From Apium graveolens (Eukaryota; Streptophyta; Magnoliopsida; Apiales; Apiaceae), in assembly GCF_009905375.1 (NCBI RefSeq), contig NC_133650.1, positions 289,962,423 through 290,026,422 on the forward strand: 64,000 nucleotides of DNA, written 5' to 3'. Below the pieces are notes generated by a model, which had not been told where the DNA came from, ran no database searches, and saw nothing but the letters and a program-made list of their open reading frames with translations. The translations under genes were made by a program, and so were the position numbers. Shown here piece by piece: positions 1 through 10,749 of the stretch; position 1 is the stretch's first letter; each line of letters begins with the position of its first letter.

Positions 1-1677
1 ATCAAACTCACTTTTGATTATTCAAATAAAGACAGTACTTTCGTATAGGTATATCTTTGGTTATTTAATATTCATTTCAAGTATAAGTTTTAAAACTTCT
101 ACTTCAATTATTTTTATAAAGATTATTCTTTATGGGAATATTATTTAAATAATAATATTCAGATATTTTTTAATATATTGGGACTGATTTATTTTATTAA
201 ATCAGCATTACTCCAAACACTCTTTAAAGTGTTATCGAGTCTTCAAAATGATTTTTAAAAGTTAGAGCGGATCCCAAAACTCATTTTTATATTTAAGATC
301 CTCCTTTCGAAGGGGATTTAAATACTCGCTCAAAACCTGAGGGATCCGGCTCTATGGTGTGTTTTATATTCGCAACAAGGTTGTTGCCTTGATAAAAGAA
401 TTTTGATTACTTACCCAACACTCGGGAAGTAAAATTCTTGGAACAAGTTAATCCATTAACAGGCATCGCCTGGGAAATATCGGTGAGTTTTCCTTTCCAA
501 CTAGATACGACTTCTTGGTCGAGCCGTATCAACAAGTTTCTACTTGGGAAAAGTGGGGACGAGCTTTACATTTCAGAGTCATGGATTTCATCTGAACTAG
601 GAGTGGCGTAAGTGGTCGAGTAGCGCCGGCTCAGCCTTATTATATTGGCCCAAATGGCCTGGAAGTTCCGCTAAGGCGGTCCATTCCTTAGGAGTTCAGT
701 GTTCGGTTGACAAGTAAATCCGACAAGTTCTCCTCTACATGTAGAAAATGGTGGGGTTGTACTACTACGACTGATCATCGTAAGTGGTCTTCCTGGCGCG
801 GCAAACTCCTGTAATGAGTTCATCATCCAGTTGGATAATTCTGCAACACTACCCGTAGCATTTCGATCGAAAGGCTATGAATGGGTGGTTGCCGAAGCAT
901 TGACAGGGTCAAACAGTTTTATTGGTGTTTCCATTGAATGAAGTATCTCGTAACTTCATTTCTTTTAAAAATATTTCAAAGATTGAATATATTCAAGTTT
1001 TAATTTATGGTCTCATCTATGGGATGACCTCTTGAATCTTATTATACTTTGAACAGTAGTAGTTCAAGTAGATTTCTAAAAATGGTATAAGTATAGTGAA
1101 GTAATTGGTAACTTCATCTTCTTTTAAACTTATATCCAGTAAGTAATTACCTTACACATGATAAAGGATTCTAGTAAGTATCCATTTAGATACTTGTATT
1201 ATTGTTATCACTATATATTATCTTGCGAGCTGTAATGTTCACTCTTGCTTCATTTCTTCATCACACAACAACAGTTAGGAAAGATGGCCAGGCTCCAGCA
1301 GACCCAGCGCAAGCACGTGGGAAGCCCCCCGCGCCTTCCCGTTGAGATCGTAGCTGCTATAGCTGCAGAGGTAGATTTACCTTTAGATCAGACATTCTAC
1401 TTTTGGGAACCAAATATTGTATAACTATAACTTGTGGCAGATAATGGCAATTAACTGTAAATTTATCAAGTAATCATTTTGGGTTGTAATAACTTTTAAT
1501 TGTGGATTCAAGGACTTGTACTTATTTCAATTCCATCTCTGAGACTATGACGTGTGGTGGTGTGTGTTAGTGTGGGGTCACAGCTTGAGGTTGTTTATTA
1601 TTAATTAAGTTAAGTGATAATTATGGAAAGAAAGACCGTGACGACCCGGATCCCTGACCCCGGATCTGGGGGTGTTA
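1..1677 (+). mobile_element. Probable 3' portion of a long Ty3-gypsy-type LTR
   Basis: No polyprotein domain is visible here. The stretch ends at 1637-1677 with a run beginning GTGACGACCCGGATCC and ending GGGGGTGTTACA, which resembles the 3' end of long plant Ty3-gypsy LTRs (inference from memory of such ends). A TATA-like CACTATATATTATC lies near 1211. From base 1678 the sequence is copia LTR, so this end abuts another element directly. No matching LTR start is visible inside the window. It could instead be an unrelated 5' leader. Confidence is modest. Confidence 0.4.
1284..1424 (+). CDS. 46-codon ORF of unknown function in the LTR-like region
   Basis: An ATG with A at -3 and G at +4 (AAGATGG) opens a 46-codon frame ending in TAA. 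The first 29 codons are GC-rich compared with their surroundings. They read MARLQQTQRKHVGSPPR and so on, then the frame turns AT-rich. A consensus-like splice donor (GAG|GTAGAT) falls after codon 29, so the short tail may be intron. The first 17 residues loosely resemble a histone H3 tail, which may be chance. Whether it is translated is unknown. Confidence 0.2.
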   Translation: MARLQQTQRKHVGSPPRLPVEIVAAIAAEVDLPLDQTFYFWEPNIV

Positions 1678-2904
1678 CACGTGTCAGCAGTTGTTCACAT
1701 AGTGATAGTTGTACAAGTATCCTTAGACTTGAGGTCATCATAGTCATCTTGTGTACACTGAACTATGCTTTGGTTTAGTTCTTAGTCTCCAGGGACAATT
1801 ATTAGGGCTCTACCGGGTATAGAAATTTGTACACGACGATAGTGTATGATCAATAAAGGATCTACCCCTTCCAGTGAAGGAAGCGAATGTTCAAGGCTGA
1901 TCCACTTATGCTAGTTCAGGAATCTCTAGCCAGAGTGAATGAAATTAGAAAGGAGTTTCTAATTTGCATAGAACTAAGCATAGTAAATGGTAAGCAAATG
2001 ATTAAATTAGATAGGCTTGACACGAGATCCATGCCTTGTATTTAATCAGGACATTGTAGGGTAGAAGGAGTTTATTGTACGGTAACTATTCGCTGAATAG
2101 GTTCTTGGTATTCTAAGCAGTGAATTCGTATTATCCGGATAGTCGCGATATGCTGAGAAGTATCCCTCACGACGTAGAATAAATATGATTAATTAATTAA
2201 TCATATTTAATAAATTAGAAAATTTATATAAATAATGATAAAATAGTTTTATTATTATTTATTTCTACTACCGGCTTAATATTGAACCTACAGGGTCACA
2301 CCATAAAAAGAGAATCATTTAATGGTGGAGGAATTAATTAATAATGGCTGATAATTATTTATTTGTGAAATAAATAATTAATTGGCAAATTTAATAATTG
2401 ATTAAATTAGATTTAATTGATTATAAATTAATTAAGAAAAGTTCTTAATATTATTAATTAAGAATTTAATTTTTGGAAATTAAATCAAGAGAGAGAGTTA
2501 TTTCTAAAGTGTTTAGAAAAAGGATTAATAATTAAAAGGTGTTTTAATTATTAATGAGAATAATAAATGGGTTAATAATAATAATATTTTATGGAAAAAT
2601 TTCAGCTGAAAATTTTGCCTATAAATATACTATTATAAACCCTATTTTTATTCCAACCCAAAAATTTTAGAAAAACCTAATTCTCTCCACCTCCTCCTCC
2701 TCCTTAATGTCGTTTTCTTGGTGGATACCGGTGGAGTGCTTCACGTTTGAGGGGCAGCTGCTAAGGATCTCCGATCGTTGCTTTTGGATCGCTATTAAAG
2801 GTTAGTAATTGATTCATATGTTTTAATCATGATTTATATGCTTTTATTTGGATTTTATATGTGTAAAAGTGTTTTACCATGCCTCCGCTGCGATTAAAAT
2901 CCCA
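1678..2904 (+). repeat. 5' LTR of element A (truncated)
   Basis: It aligns base for base with 8020-9245, apart from scattered substitutions and a small indel. It ends AAAATCCCA three bases before the primer-binding site. TATA-like CCTATAAATATAC occurs near 2619, as in the 3' copy. Its left edge at 1678 joins the gypsy-like end directly. Confidence 0.9.
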
Positions 2905-2907
2905 TAA

Positions 2908-2919
2908 TGGTATCAGAGC
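2908..2919 (+). other. Primer-binding site, initiator-Met tRNA type (element A)
   Basis: TGGTATCAGAGC lies three bases after the LTR end. This is the usual plant copia site, complementary to the 3' end of initiator tRNA-Met. Confidence 0.92.
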
Positions 2920-3237
2920 ATAGGTTGTATGCATATAGATCTGTGGTAAAAATTTCAAAATTTTATGTGCTTGTATGAATTAATTATGATTTTTACAAGT
3001 TATATTATGGATTAATTTTGTCTGATGAGAAATTGTTTCTCAGAATAATTTTGAATATTGATCTGGGTTCTACAAGTGTTGTAGATCGTCTGGGTATTTT
3101 TTTCATAATTTTATGATCTATAGATTATTTATTATGAATTTTTGAAGTTGTTGTAATTAAATTCGTAATTAAATAATCATATATATATATATATAAATTG
3201 AAAGTATGTATATATCTGTTGTTGCTGCTGTGGTGTA

Positions 3238-3590
3238 ATGGTGGCACGAAAAAGAGAAAAGAACAGATACGGCGCACGAAATTTCGTGCGAGAATTGTCA
3301 GGCGGCAACAGTCGACGCAGGAAGGAGGACCGCGCGTCTGCCGTGCGCGCGTGGGGTACACGCGCCCGTGAACCACGCGCGGCGCTTGGCGGACACGCGC
3401 TGGTCAACGTGCTGACGTTATCAGATGACGTCATGCTGACGTCAGCGTAGGGTCGTAGGCGCGTGAAGCGCTTGGGGCGCGTGGCGCGCGTGGGCGGTGT
3501 TCTGACACGCGTCTGACAGCGCGTGTGCGCGTGGCCGCGCGTGGGGGACCTTGTTTCGGCGCGTGAGGGCGCGTGCCAGCTCAGAATTGG
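3238..3590 (+). promoter_or_regulatory. GC-rich GCGCGTG repeat block with TGACG motifs in the leader of A
   Basis: This is an abrupt CpG-rich island inside AT-rich leader DNA. GCGCGTG or its complement CACGCGC recurs many times between 3325 and 3575. At 3411-3447 there are TGACGTTA, TGACGTCA and TGACGTCAG in close spacing, which are bZIP/as-1-like cores. A 70-codon frame through 3238-3450 is low-complexity, Arg/Ala-rich and not convincing as a gene. A regulatory role is inferred only. Confidence 0.5.
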
Positions 3591-4285
3591 GTGTTTTTGG
3601 TGTCATTGGATTCGTCTTTTCGAGACGCTTCTAATGGTATATTATATGATATTTTATGAAATTGTTTCGAACTGTTTATAGATAACAGAAGTATTTTAAA
3701 GCTGTTTTTTGACTGTTTTAATAGCTTTTAAATGCTTCATGTGATACATAGAGATGTATAACGCTTAGACCAATATGCTAAATGATGTAACATGCCTACC
3801 TTGATGTTTATTCATGTTGATATATGTGATATATGCTTAGTTTATCATGCGATGATAGATTTAGGTGAACTTAAATGAACATAAGGCGCTTGTTAGACAA
3901 TCTAGTATAGTGAAATTGTTTCATAACCTTAATAATAATATTATGAATACAATCATGAGATTTTTGTGTTTATGAAACACGTAATTGAATATGAATTTTC
4001 AATATTGAGAGAAAGGATGATTCTGTCAACAACAGATTTCTATCTGTAAGAAAGGGTTATTAAGTGACGCCTCTTGACAATGCTCCACCCGATCTGGGAA
4101 TCATCTGATTATTGATTATTGATTTGAAATATTTAATTTAAAAGGAAGAATCTCTTTATAATATGATTATGATTGTAACGTAATATAATCCCTCTAAAAT
4201 TAAATTGGCCAATGACACAACGGGCTTGTGTCGGTCATAGCCTTCCAACATGATAGAAAAGTAGTTCTTATTTTTAAATCATTGT

Positions 4286-4590
4286 CGGTTCGTGCTACAG
4301 CCGAGGGCTTTGATTTCGAAATAAGAAATATTTGTCTATTACATAAAGATGTGTACATTGAATTAGAATCTAAAGGTCGGTACGTGCCACAGCCGTGGGC
4401 CGTTGGAGACTGATTCAATTGTACGGAATGTTGGGTTAGACTTGACTTAGAATATTGAGTTTGTCGTGCCACAGCCGTGACTCAATTATTCAAGAGGCTA
4501 AAGTTTGATTAGGGAATAACATAAGATGTAATTGACAAGAGTTGTCTGCCTATTGAACATTACATGGCGGTTCGTGCTACAGCCGGGGTT
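4286..4590 (+). repeat. Four dispersed copies of a GTGCYACAGCCG motif in the leader of A
   Basis: Copies lie at about 4288-4306, 4379-4400, 4464-4480 and 4569-4590, each with CGTGCTACAGCCG or CGTGCCACAGCCG and a similar GGTTCGTGC-type flank. Spacing is 82 to 105 bp. They sit just upstream of gag and may be the remains of a tandem repeat or an RNA structural element. Confidence 0.7.
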
Positions 4591-4788
4591 GTGTAATGGA
4601 ATGTAGGATCCCTATTCCCACAAGCATTATGAATGCTTAATTTTTCATGTAGGGGGTTGAATAAATTAGATAAACTAGTGGGAGCCAATTATGAATAAAG
4701 ACCCGATTCATATAGTGTTTTAAAATGAAATCGAATATTTGCTAAGTATTGTTATGTGCTTATCATTTACAGATTTACAATATACATT

Positions 4789-6003
4789 ATGTCTTCTGCA
4801 CTATCACTCAGGAGCATACTGGATGCTCACAAGTTGACTGGTCCTAATTATGCTGACTGGATTCAAAACTTGAGAATTGTTCTCAGGATTGAGAAGCTGG
4901 AATACGTGATTGACTCACCTAAGCCTACTGAACCTGCTATTGATGCACATAATGATGAACATGTTATGTATCATAAATGGGTAGATGATGCAAATGTTGC
5001 TCAATGCATCATGCTAGCTTCCATGAACATTGAGCTACAGAAGCAACATGAGCATATGGATGCTCACACTATCCTCATGCATCTACAAGAGTTGTATGAT
5101 GTGGCAGGGAGGACAGTTCGATATGAGATATCGAAGGAGCTGTTCAGTTGTAGGATGTCTGAGGGATCATCTGTGAATGACCATGTACTTAAGATGATCA
5201 ATTTGATTGAACGTCTTGGACAACTTGGTTTTGCCATGGATGGGGAGCTGAGCCAAGACTTGGTCTTGCAATTGCCTCCGAGTTCGTTCTCGCAGTTTGT
5301 TTTGAACTTTCACATGAATAAGTTGGATGTCAGCCTGCCTGAACTCCACAACATGTTGAAGACTGCGGAATCGAATTTTCCCCCTAAGAAGAGTTCTGTT
5401 CTTCTAATTGGTGAAGGTTCTAATCCTAAGAAAAGGAAGAGGAACCCTTCCAAGAAGAAGAAAGTAGGTGAAAAAACGCCGGTTCCACCAAAAGCTGAAG
5501 ACCCCAAGAGCAAAGTTGTTTGCTTTCACTGTAACAAGGTGGGGCACTGGAAGAGGAACTGCAAGGTTTACCTTGCAGAATTGAAGAAGAAGAAGGGTAG
5601 TGAGACTACCGCTTCTGATTCAGGTATGTTCATGATAGAAGTGAATATGTCATTAAATCAAATTTGTACTTGGGTATTAGATACCGCCTGTGATTCTCAT
5701 ATCTGCAATTTGTTGCAGGGACTAAGGAGAAGTAGGACTCTTGAGGAAGAGAAGGTGATTCTACTGATGGGAAATGGAGCAAGAGTTGATGCTGAAGATG
5801 TAGAATCATTTCATTTACATATGCCTACGGGCAAGACTATTATTTTAAATAATTGTTATTTTGTTCCCTCGATTGTGAGGAATATTATTTCTATTCCCAT
5901 GTTAAACTTGGCTGGATTTTCATTTATTATTGAGAATAATGAATGTTCTATTCTTAGAGATAATATTCTTTATGGACGTGGTACTTTAAATAATGGTCTG
6001 TAA
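4789..6003 (+). CDS. Gag-protease polyprotein of copia element A
   Basis: The ATG at 4789 opens a 404-codon frame ending TAA at 6001-6003. The frame also runs upstream to 4756 but has no ATG there. The N-terminal half is a plant copia Gag (UBN2-like): it has the NYADWIQNLRIVL motif near residue 25 and a helical region with the LIERLGQLGF motif. A lysine-rich stretch precedes a CCHC zinc knuckle (CFHCNKVGHWKRNC) at residues 245-258, which binds RNA. The protease motif is WVLDTACDSHIC near residue 295, with A where the active site usually has G after D-T/S, so activity is doubtful. The frame stops where integrase should start. This gives a Gag-protease product able to form particles in principle. 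Integrase remnants follow directly. Confidence 0.88.
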   Translation: MSSALSLRSILDAHKLTGPNYADWIQNLRIVLRIEKLEYVIDSPKPTEPAIDAHNDEHVMYHKWVDDANVAQCIMLASMNIELQKQHEHMDAHTILMHLQELYDVAGRTVRYEISKELFSCRMSEGSSVNDHVLKMINLIERLGQLGFAMDGELSQDLVLQLPPSSFSQFVLNFHMNKLDVSLPELHNMLKTAESNFPPKKSSVLLIGEGSNPKKRKRNPSKKKKVGEKTPVPPKAEDPKSKVVCFHCNKVGHWKRNCKVYLAELKKKKGSETTASDSGMFMIEVNMSLNQICTWVLDTACDSHICNLLQGLRRSRTLEEEKVILLMGNGARVDAEDVESFHLHMPTGKTIILNNCYFVPSIVRNIISIPMLNLAGFSFIIENNECSILRDNILYGRGTLNNGL

Positions 6004-7599
6004 AAATGTGACATAATTTACTTCAGATTGAACAAACTAATAAAAGAAAAGGGATGATGAAAATCTCACTTCATTGTGGCACTGCAGTCTCCATTTAGTA
6101 GACATGGAGAGAGGGCTGCAAATTTGCTAGGAATGGTACACACAGATGTATGTGGACCAATGTCTACGCAAGCCATGGGTGGATTTTCATACTTCATTAC
6201 TTTCATGGATAATAGATCTAGATTCGGATATGTGTTTGATGAAACACAAGTCTGAAGCCTTTGAAAAGTTCAAAGAGTATAAGTATGAAGTGGAGAAACA
6301 AACCAAACATAGTATTATAATTCTTCGATTAGATCGAGGTGGTGAATACTTGAATGGAGAGTTTCTGGATTATCTCAAAGTAAATGGTATAGTCTCCCAG
6401 TGAACGCCTCCATATTGGTATCTGAAAGGAGAAATCGAACTTTGTTAGACATAGTTCGGTCCATGATGAGCTATGCAAATCTTCCAGTATTCCTATGGGG
6501 GTACGCATTGGAAACCTCAGCATATTTACTGAATAAGGTGCCTTCCAAATCTGTTCCTCAAAACTCCGTATGAGATATGGAAAGAAAGGAAACCGAGTCT
6601 TAAACACGTTAAGATTTGGGGATGTCCAGCTTATGTCAAATAAGTTGACCCAGATAAGCTGGAATATCGATCCGTAAAATATAGTTTTGTGGGATATCCT
6701 AAAGAGACTTTAGGGTATTACTTTCACACCGATCATCGGGTGTTTTTCTCCAGACATGCTACCTTCTTGGAAAAGGAGTTTATCCTTGAAGGAAACAGTG
6801 GAAGCAAAATTGAACTTGATGAAGTTCAAGAAGCACAAACTACTACGGATCAAGTGGAAACACCTGTTCTGACTGAACAACCTTCTGTGGAACAGCCCAT
6901 TCGTAGGTCAGGGAGAGTGTCTCGCCAACCTGAGAGGTAATATGGCCTTGTCATTGAGAATGACAATGAGTTGTCGATCATTGATGATGACAACCCTATG
7001 ACCTATAATGAGGCTATGAGTAGTATTGACTCAGAGAAATGGCATAGTGCCATGAAATCCGGAATGAAATCTATGTATACGGGATACAAAAGAATGATTA
7101 GAGCAGATGGCCAGGTGGAGACCTTTAAGGCCAGGCTTGTGGTAAAAGAATTCAAACAAAGGCAGTGGATTGACTTTGATGAAACCTTTTACCTGTAGCC
7201 CTGTTATAATTAGTTCAGATTTTGCTTGCGATTGCTGCTTACTACGACTATGAGATCTGGCAATTAGCCAGATGGTTTTCTTTCCAAGAGAAATGAAAAC
7301 CTAGTGTGTAAGCTGCTGCGAACCATATGTGGTTTAAAGCAAGCTTCTCGTAGATGGAACATCCGTTTTGATGAGACAATCAAAGAGTTTGATTTTATGA
7401 AAAACGTAGATGAACCATGTGTCTACAAAAGGGTTAGTGGGAGCGCGATAACATTTCTTGTGTTGTATTGAAATAGAGTTGACACACATAATAACATAGC
7501 AGACCCACTCACAAAGCTACTTTATGAAAGTCACTTTGATCATCATAAAGACAAGATGGGTATTAGATACCAGAGTGATTGGCTTTAGTACAAGTGGGA
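6004..7599 (+). pseudogene. Eroded integrase / reverse transcriptase / RNase H of element A
   Basis: Integrase core pieces are readable across frames at 6130-6420: the MVHTDVCGPMS and FITFMDNRSRFGYV motifs and LRLDRGGEYLNGEF, which holds the second catalytic Asp. After that the frame breaks. At 6689-7198 come the post-integrase segment (RRSGRVSRQPER) and the RT N-terminus (FKARLVVKEFKQ). At 7260-7470 is the CGLKQASRRWN region. The frame then jumps near 7470 to the last RNase H residues (NNIADPLTK, 7485-7515), so the YVDD region and almost all of RNase H are deleted. Stops and frameshifts are numerous. No enzyme could be made from this part. Confidence 0.88.
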
Positions 7600-7602
7600 G
7601 AT
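7591..7602 (+). other. Polypurine tract of element A
   Basis: CAAGTGGGAGAT lies immediately before the TG that starts the 3' LTR. It is the usual plus-strand priming site of plant copia elements. Confidence 0.8.
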
Positions 7603-9245
7603 TGAAAGGAATATGTCCTAAGTCCAATCATGTATTAGGATTTAGCAATAACTTTTATGTAATCTGTTTTGATTTCATTGATATTAATAAAAGACTTGTT
7701 TTGTTTTTATTACGGGCTCTATCTATTTAAGTGCTTAAATAAGATATTCCATAGTTTAGAGTAAAGCTTTTATGGATTATGATGAGATCATAATAGTGAG
7801 ACCTAAAAGATGATAACTCTAAACTTAAATAGTTCCTGGTCATAGGATTACTAACTGGTAATTAATAATCCGCAAAATCGGTACATACTACTTCATTTTG
7901 AAGGATGTCTGTTCTCATAGATATTTGTGTGGTGACACTATAGCTAGTATGTAGGTGCTTATTATAGAATAAGTTCACTGAACATGACTCGCACAGCTGA
8001 ACAACTGATGGAGTTCACTCACGTGTCAGCAGTTGTTCACATAGTGATAGTTGTACAAGTATCCTTAGACGTGAGGTCATCATAGTCATCTTGTGTACAC
8101 TGAACTATGCTTTGGTTTAGTTCTTAGTCTCCAGGGACAATTATTAGGGCTCTACTGGGTATAGGAATTTGTACACGAAGATAGTGTATGATCAATAAAG
8201 GATCTACCCCTTCCAGTGAAGGAAGCGAATGTTCAAGGCTGATCCACTTATGCTAGTTCAGGAATCTCTGGCCAGAGTGAATGAAATTAGAAAGGAGTTT
8301 CTAATTTGCATAGAACTAAGCATAGTAAATGGTAAGCAAGTGATTAAATTAGATAGGCTTGACACGAGATCCATGCCTTGTATTTAATCGGGACATTGTA
8401 GGGTAGAAGGAGTTTATTGTACGGTAACTATTCGCTGAATAGGTTCTTGGTATTCTAAGCAGTGAATTCGTATTATCCGGATAGTCGCGATATGCTGAGA
8501 AGTATCTGTCACGATGTAGAATAAATATGATTAATTAATTAATCATATTTAATAAATTAGAGAATTTATATAAATAATAATAAAATAGTTTTTTTATTAT
8601 TTATTTTTACTACCGGCTTAATATTGAACCTACAGGGTCACACCATAAAAAGAGAATGATTTAATGGTGGAGGAATTAATTAATAATGGCTGATAATTAT
8701 TTATTTGTGAAATAAATAATTAATTGAAAAATTTAATAATTGATTAAATTAGATTTAATTGATTATAAATTAATTAAGAAAAGTTCTTAATATTATTAAT
8801 TAAGAATTTAATTTTTGGAAATTAAATCAAGAGAGAGAGTTATTTCTAAAGTGTTTAGAAAAAGGATTAATAATTAAAAGGTGTTTTAATTATTAATGAG
8901 AATAATAAATGGGTTAATAATAATAATATTTTATTGGAAAATTTCAGCTGAAAATTTTGCCTATAAATATACTATTATAAACCCTATTTTTATTCCAACC
9001 CAAAAATTTTAGAAAAACCTAATTCTCTCCACCTCCTCCTCCTCCTTAACGTCGTTTTCTTGGTGGATACCGGTGGAGTGCTTCACGTTTGAGGGGCAAC
9101 TGCTAAGGATCTCCGATCGTTGCTTTTGGATCGCTATTAAAGGTTAGTAATCGATTCATATGTTTTAATCACGATTTATATGCTTTTATTTGGATTTTAT
9201 ATGTGTAAAAGTGTTTTACCATGCCTCCGCTGCGATTAAAATCCA
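7603..9245 (+). repeat. 3' LTR of element A, full length (about 1643 bp)
   Basis: It starts TGAAAGGAATATGTCC after the polypurine tract and ends AAAATCCA at about 9244-9245. It matches 1678-2904 from base 8020 on. U3 lies in the first part and TATA-like CCTATAAATATAC near 8960. The end joins minus-strand gag of element B directly. Confidence 0.88.
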
Positions 9246-9438
9246 ACATGGTAATTACCACATCATTTTCTATTACCTCTGGTTCAATAACCATCGGAAT
9301 TTTTGGACCCTTCTTTAACACTTCCAGATATTTGGAATTTGCAACTTGTAAAAACAATAGCATCTTCTTCTTCCACATAACATAATTTTCTTTATCGAAT
9401 AGTGGAATTTTAATGGTTCCAACTTTTTGTGTAGTCAT
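9246..9438 (-). pseudogene. Truncated copia Gag N-terminus (element B)
   Basis: Read on the minus strand from the ATG at 9438, the frame gives about 64 residues, including IPLFDKENYVMWKKKM and YLEVLKKGPKIPM. These are the N-terminal motifs of SIRE/Maximus-like copia Gag. The frame then runs into the 3' LTR of element A at 9245, where Gag sequence ends. A related Gag lies on the minus strand at 60858-61990. The rest of element B is not found in the window. Element A may have landed in this gag, or a later rearrangement joined the two. Confidence 0.8.
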
Positions 9439-9520
9439 TATGAATTTTTGAGTAAATAAAAATTCAAGGAGTGAAAGAATCACAAAAGTCTAGGATCTTG
9501 ATTTGTTCATTAATCAGAAG

Positions 9521-9532
9521 GCTCTTATACCA
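9521..9532 (-). other. Primer-binding site of element B (one-base variant)
   Basis: The minus strand reads TGGTATAAGAGC, one change from the initiator-Met site TGGTATCAGAGC. It sits between the LTR end (9535) and the gag ATG (9438). Confidence 0.78.
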
Positions 9533-9534
9533 AT

Positions 9535-10749
9535 TGTTAGGTCTCAATATGTTTGTAGAAGGGGGGTTGAATACAAACAATACCATTTAATCGAATAAAA
9601 TGCGGAATAAAAAAGTGAAACAAAATTCAAGTTAAATAAAACTATTATTAAACTTGAAAGGTGTTACAACAACGGTATCGTTTACAAGGGATTAATCTCA
9701 AATAAATTATTCCAAATCTAGAATAAATTCGACATGAACTTTTTCTATTTTTATAATAAAAAGGATCAAATGCTAAATGCAATTTGAGATTAAGTTCTAG
9801 GGATTTTGATCCGCTAGATAGTTACACAAGAACAAGAAAAGGATTTCTAGTGGATTAGATTTAACAATAAATACTAGAAATAAATCTGAGAATTTGCAAT
9901 AAGTTCTCTGTAGTTTTCTTTTGTTCTGTGTTCTTCTGTGTTTGATATTCAATGCACTGCCTCTGTTGAAAATCAGCTTTAGTTCTTTTATATTAAATCA
10001 ATCCTTGATTTAACTGGCAAGACAATCCTTTTAACTGGTAGGACTTTCGGTAGGACTATCCATTGAACTGATAGAATTTTCGGCAAGACAATCTAAATGA
10101 ACTAGCATGACTTTCGGTATGACTATTGATTGTCATACCGATTGTCTTTCTAATACAAAAGATAGTCTTGTTGGATTAAAACAGATTTTAATCAAATAAT
10201 AATTCTGAATTAATTAATCAATTAATTCAATTAATCAATAAATTAATCTTTGCAGATTTAATTTATTCTCTTAATTAAATTATATGACTTAATTAATTAA
10301 TAGAGAATTAATACTAATCTTGAGCAGCAACCATTCTTCTGAAAATCACTGTCAATTATGAATCAATTCCACCACTTCAATGTTGACACTCGATGTACTG
10401 TCTGGTTCATGAGTGACTAACTTCTGTGACGTTACTTCATGCCTTGAATTTGATACTCTTGATTTTCTTCAGACTAAATCCTTGTAATTAATTGATACCC
10501 TGACGAGATCTATGTCACTTGATTAAATCCACAATCTTGATTTATATTACTGAGGCTTGATCAATTTCTTGAGCTTCTTCCAGTGAATTAAGTCCTCAAG
10601 TCTGTAGACGAACAATGTTACTTAATCCTTTGACATATGTTACTTTGAGAGATCTCTCTGACGATAGATCCACTATTTACTTGTTACATCCTTATTTGAG
10701 TTGAGTTAAATCCTCGAATAAACAAATAGGCTATGACATATGCCTTTCA
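9535..10749 (-). repeat. 5' LTR of element B, minus strand (1215 bp)
   Basis: On the minus strand it begins TGAAAGGCATATGTCATAGCC at 10749 and ends CCTAACA at 9535, just before the primer-binding site. The first bases resemble the LTR start of element A (TGAAAGGAATATGTCC). The region 10013-10160 holds several imperfect copies of a GGTAGGACTWTCGG-type motif. Its right end lies inside the RT of the SIRE element, marking the insertion point there. Confidence 0.8.

Larger units (their letters stand above)
1678..9245 (+). mobile_element. Ty1-copia LTR retrotransposon A, pol-defective, 5' LTR truncated
   Basis: Order: partial 5' LTR, initiator-Met primer-binding site, leader of about 1.9 kb, Gag-protease frame, eroded integrase/RT, polypurine tract, full 3' LTR. 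The first 417 bp of the 5' LTR (equivalent to 7603-8019) are missing, because base 1678 matches base 8020. The LTR copies differ by few bases over about 1.2 kb, yet pol carries several stops and frameshifts and has lost the RT C-terminus and most of RNase H. Gag-protease is open. No target duplication can be scored because the left end is lost. The lineage is not assigned. Confidence 0.9.

Noticed and set aside
3238..3450. 70-codon frame in the GC-rich leader of element A
   Set aside because: Low-complexity Arg/Ala-rich reading of GCGCGTG repeats. Several overlapping frames are open on both strands simply because stops are rare in GC-rich DNA.
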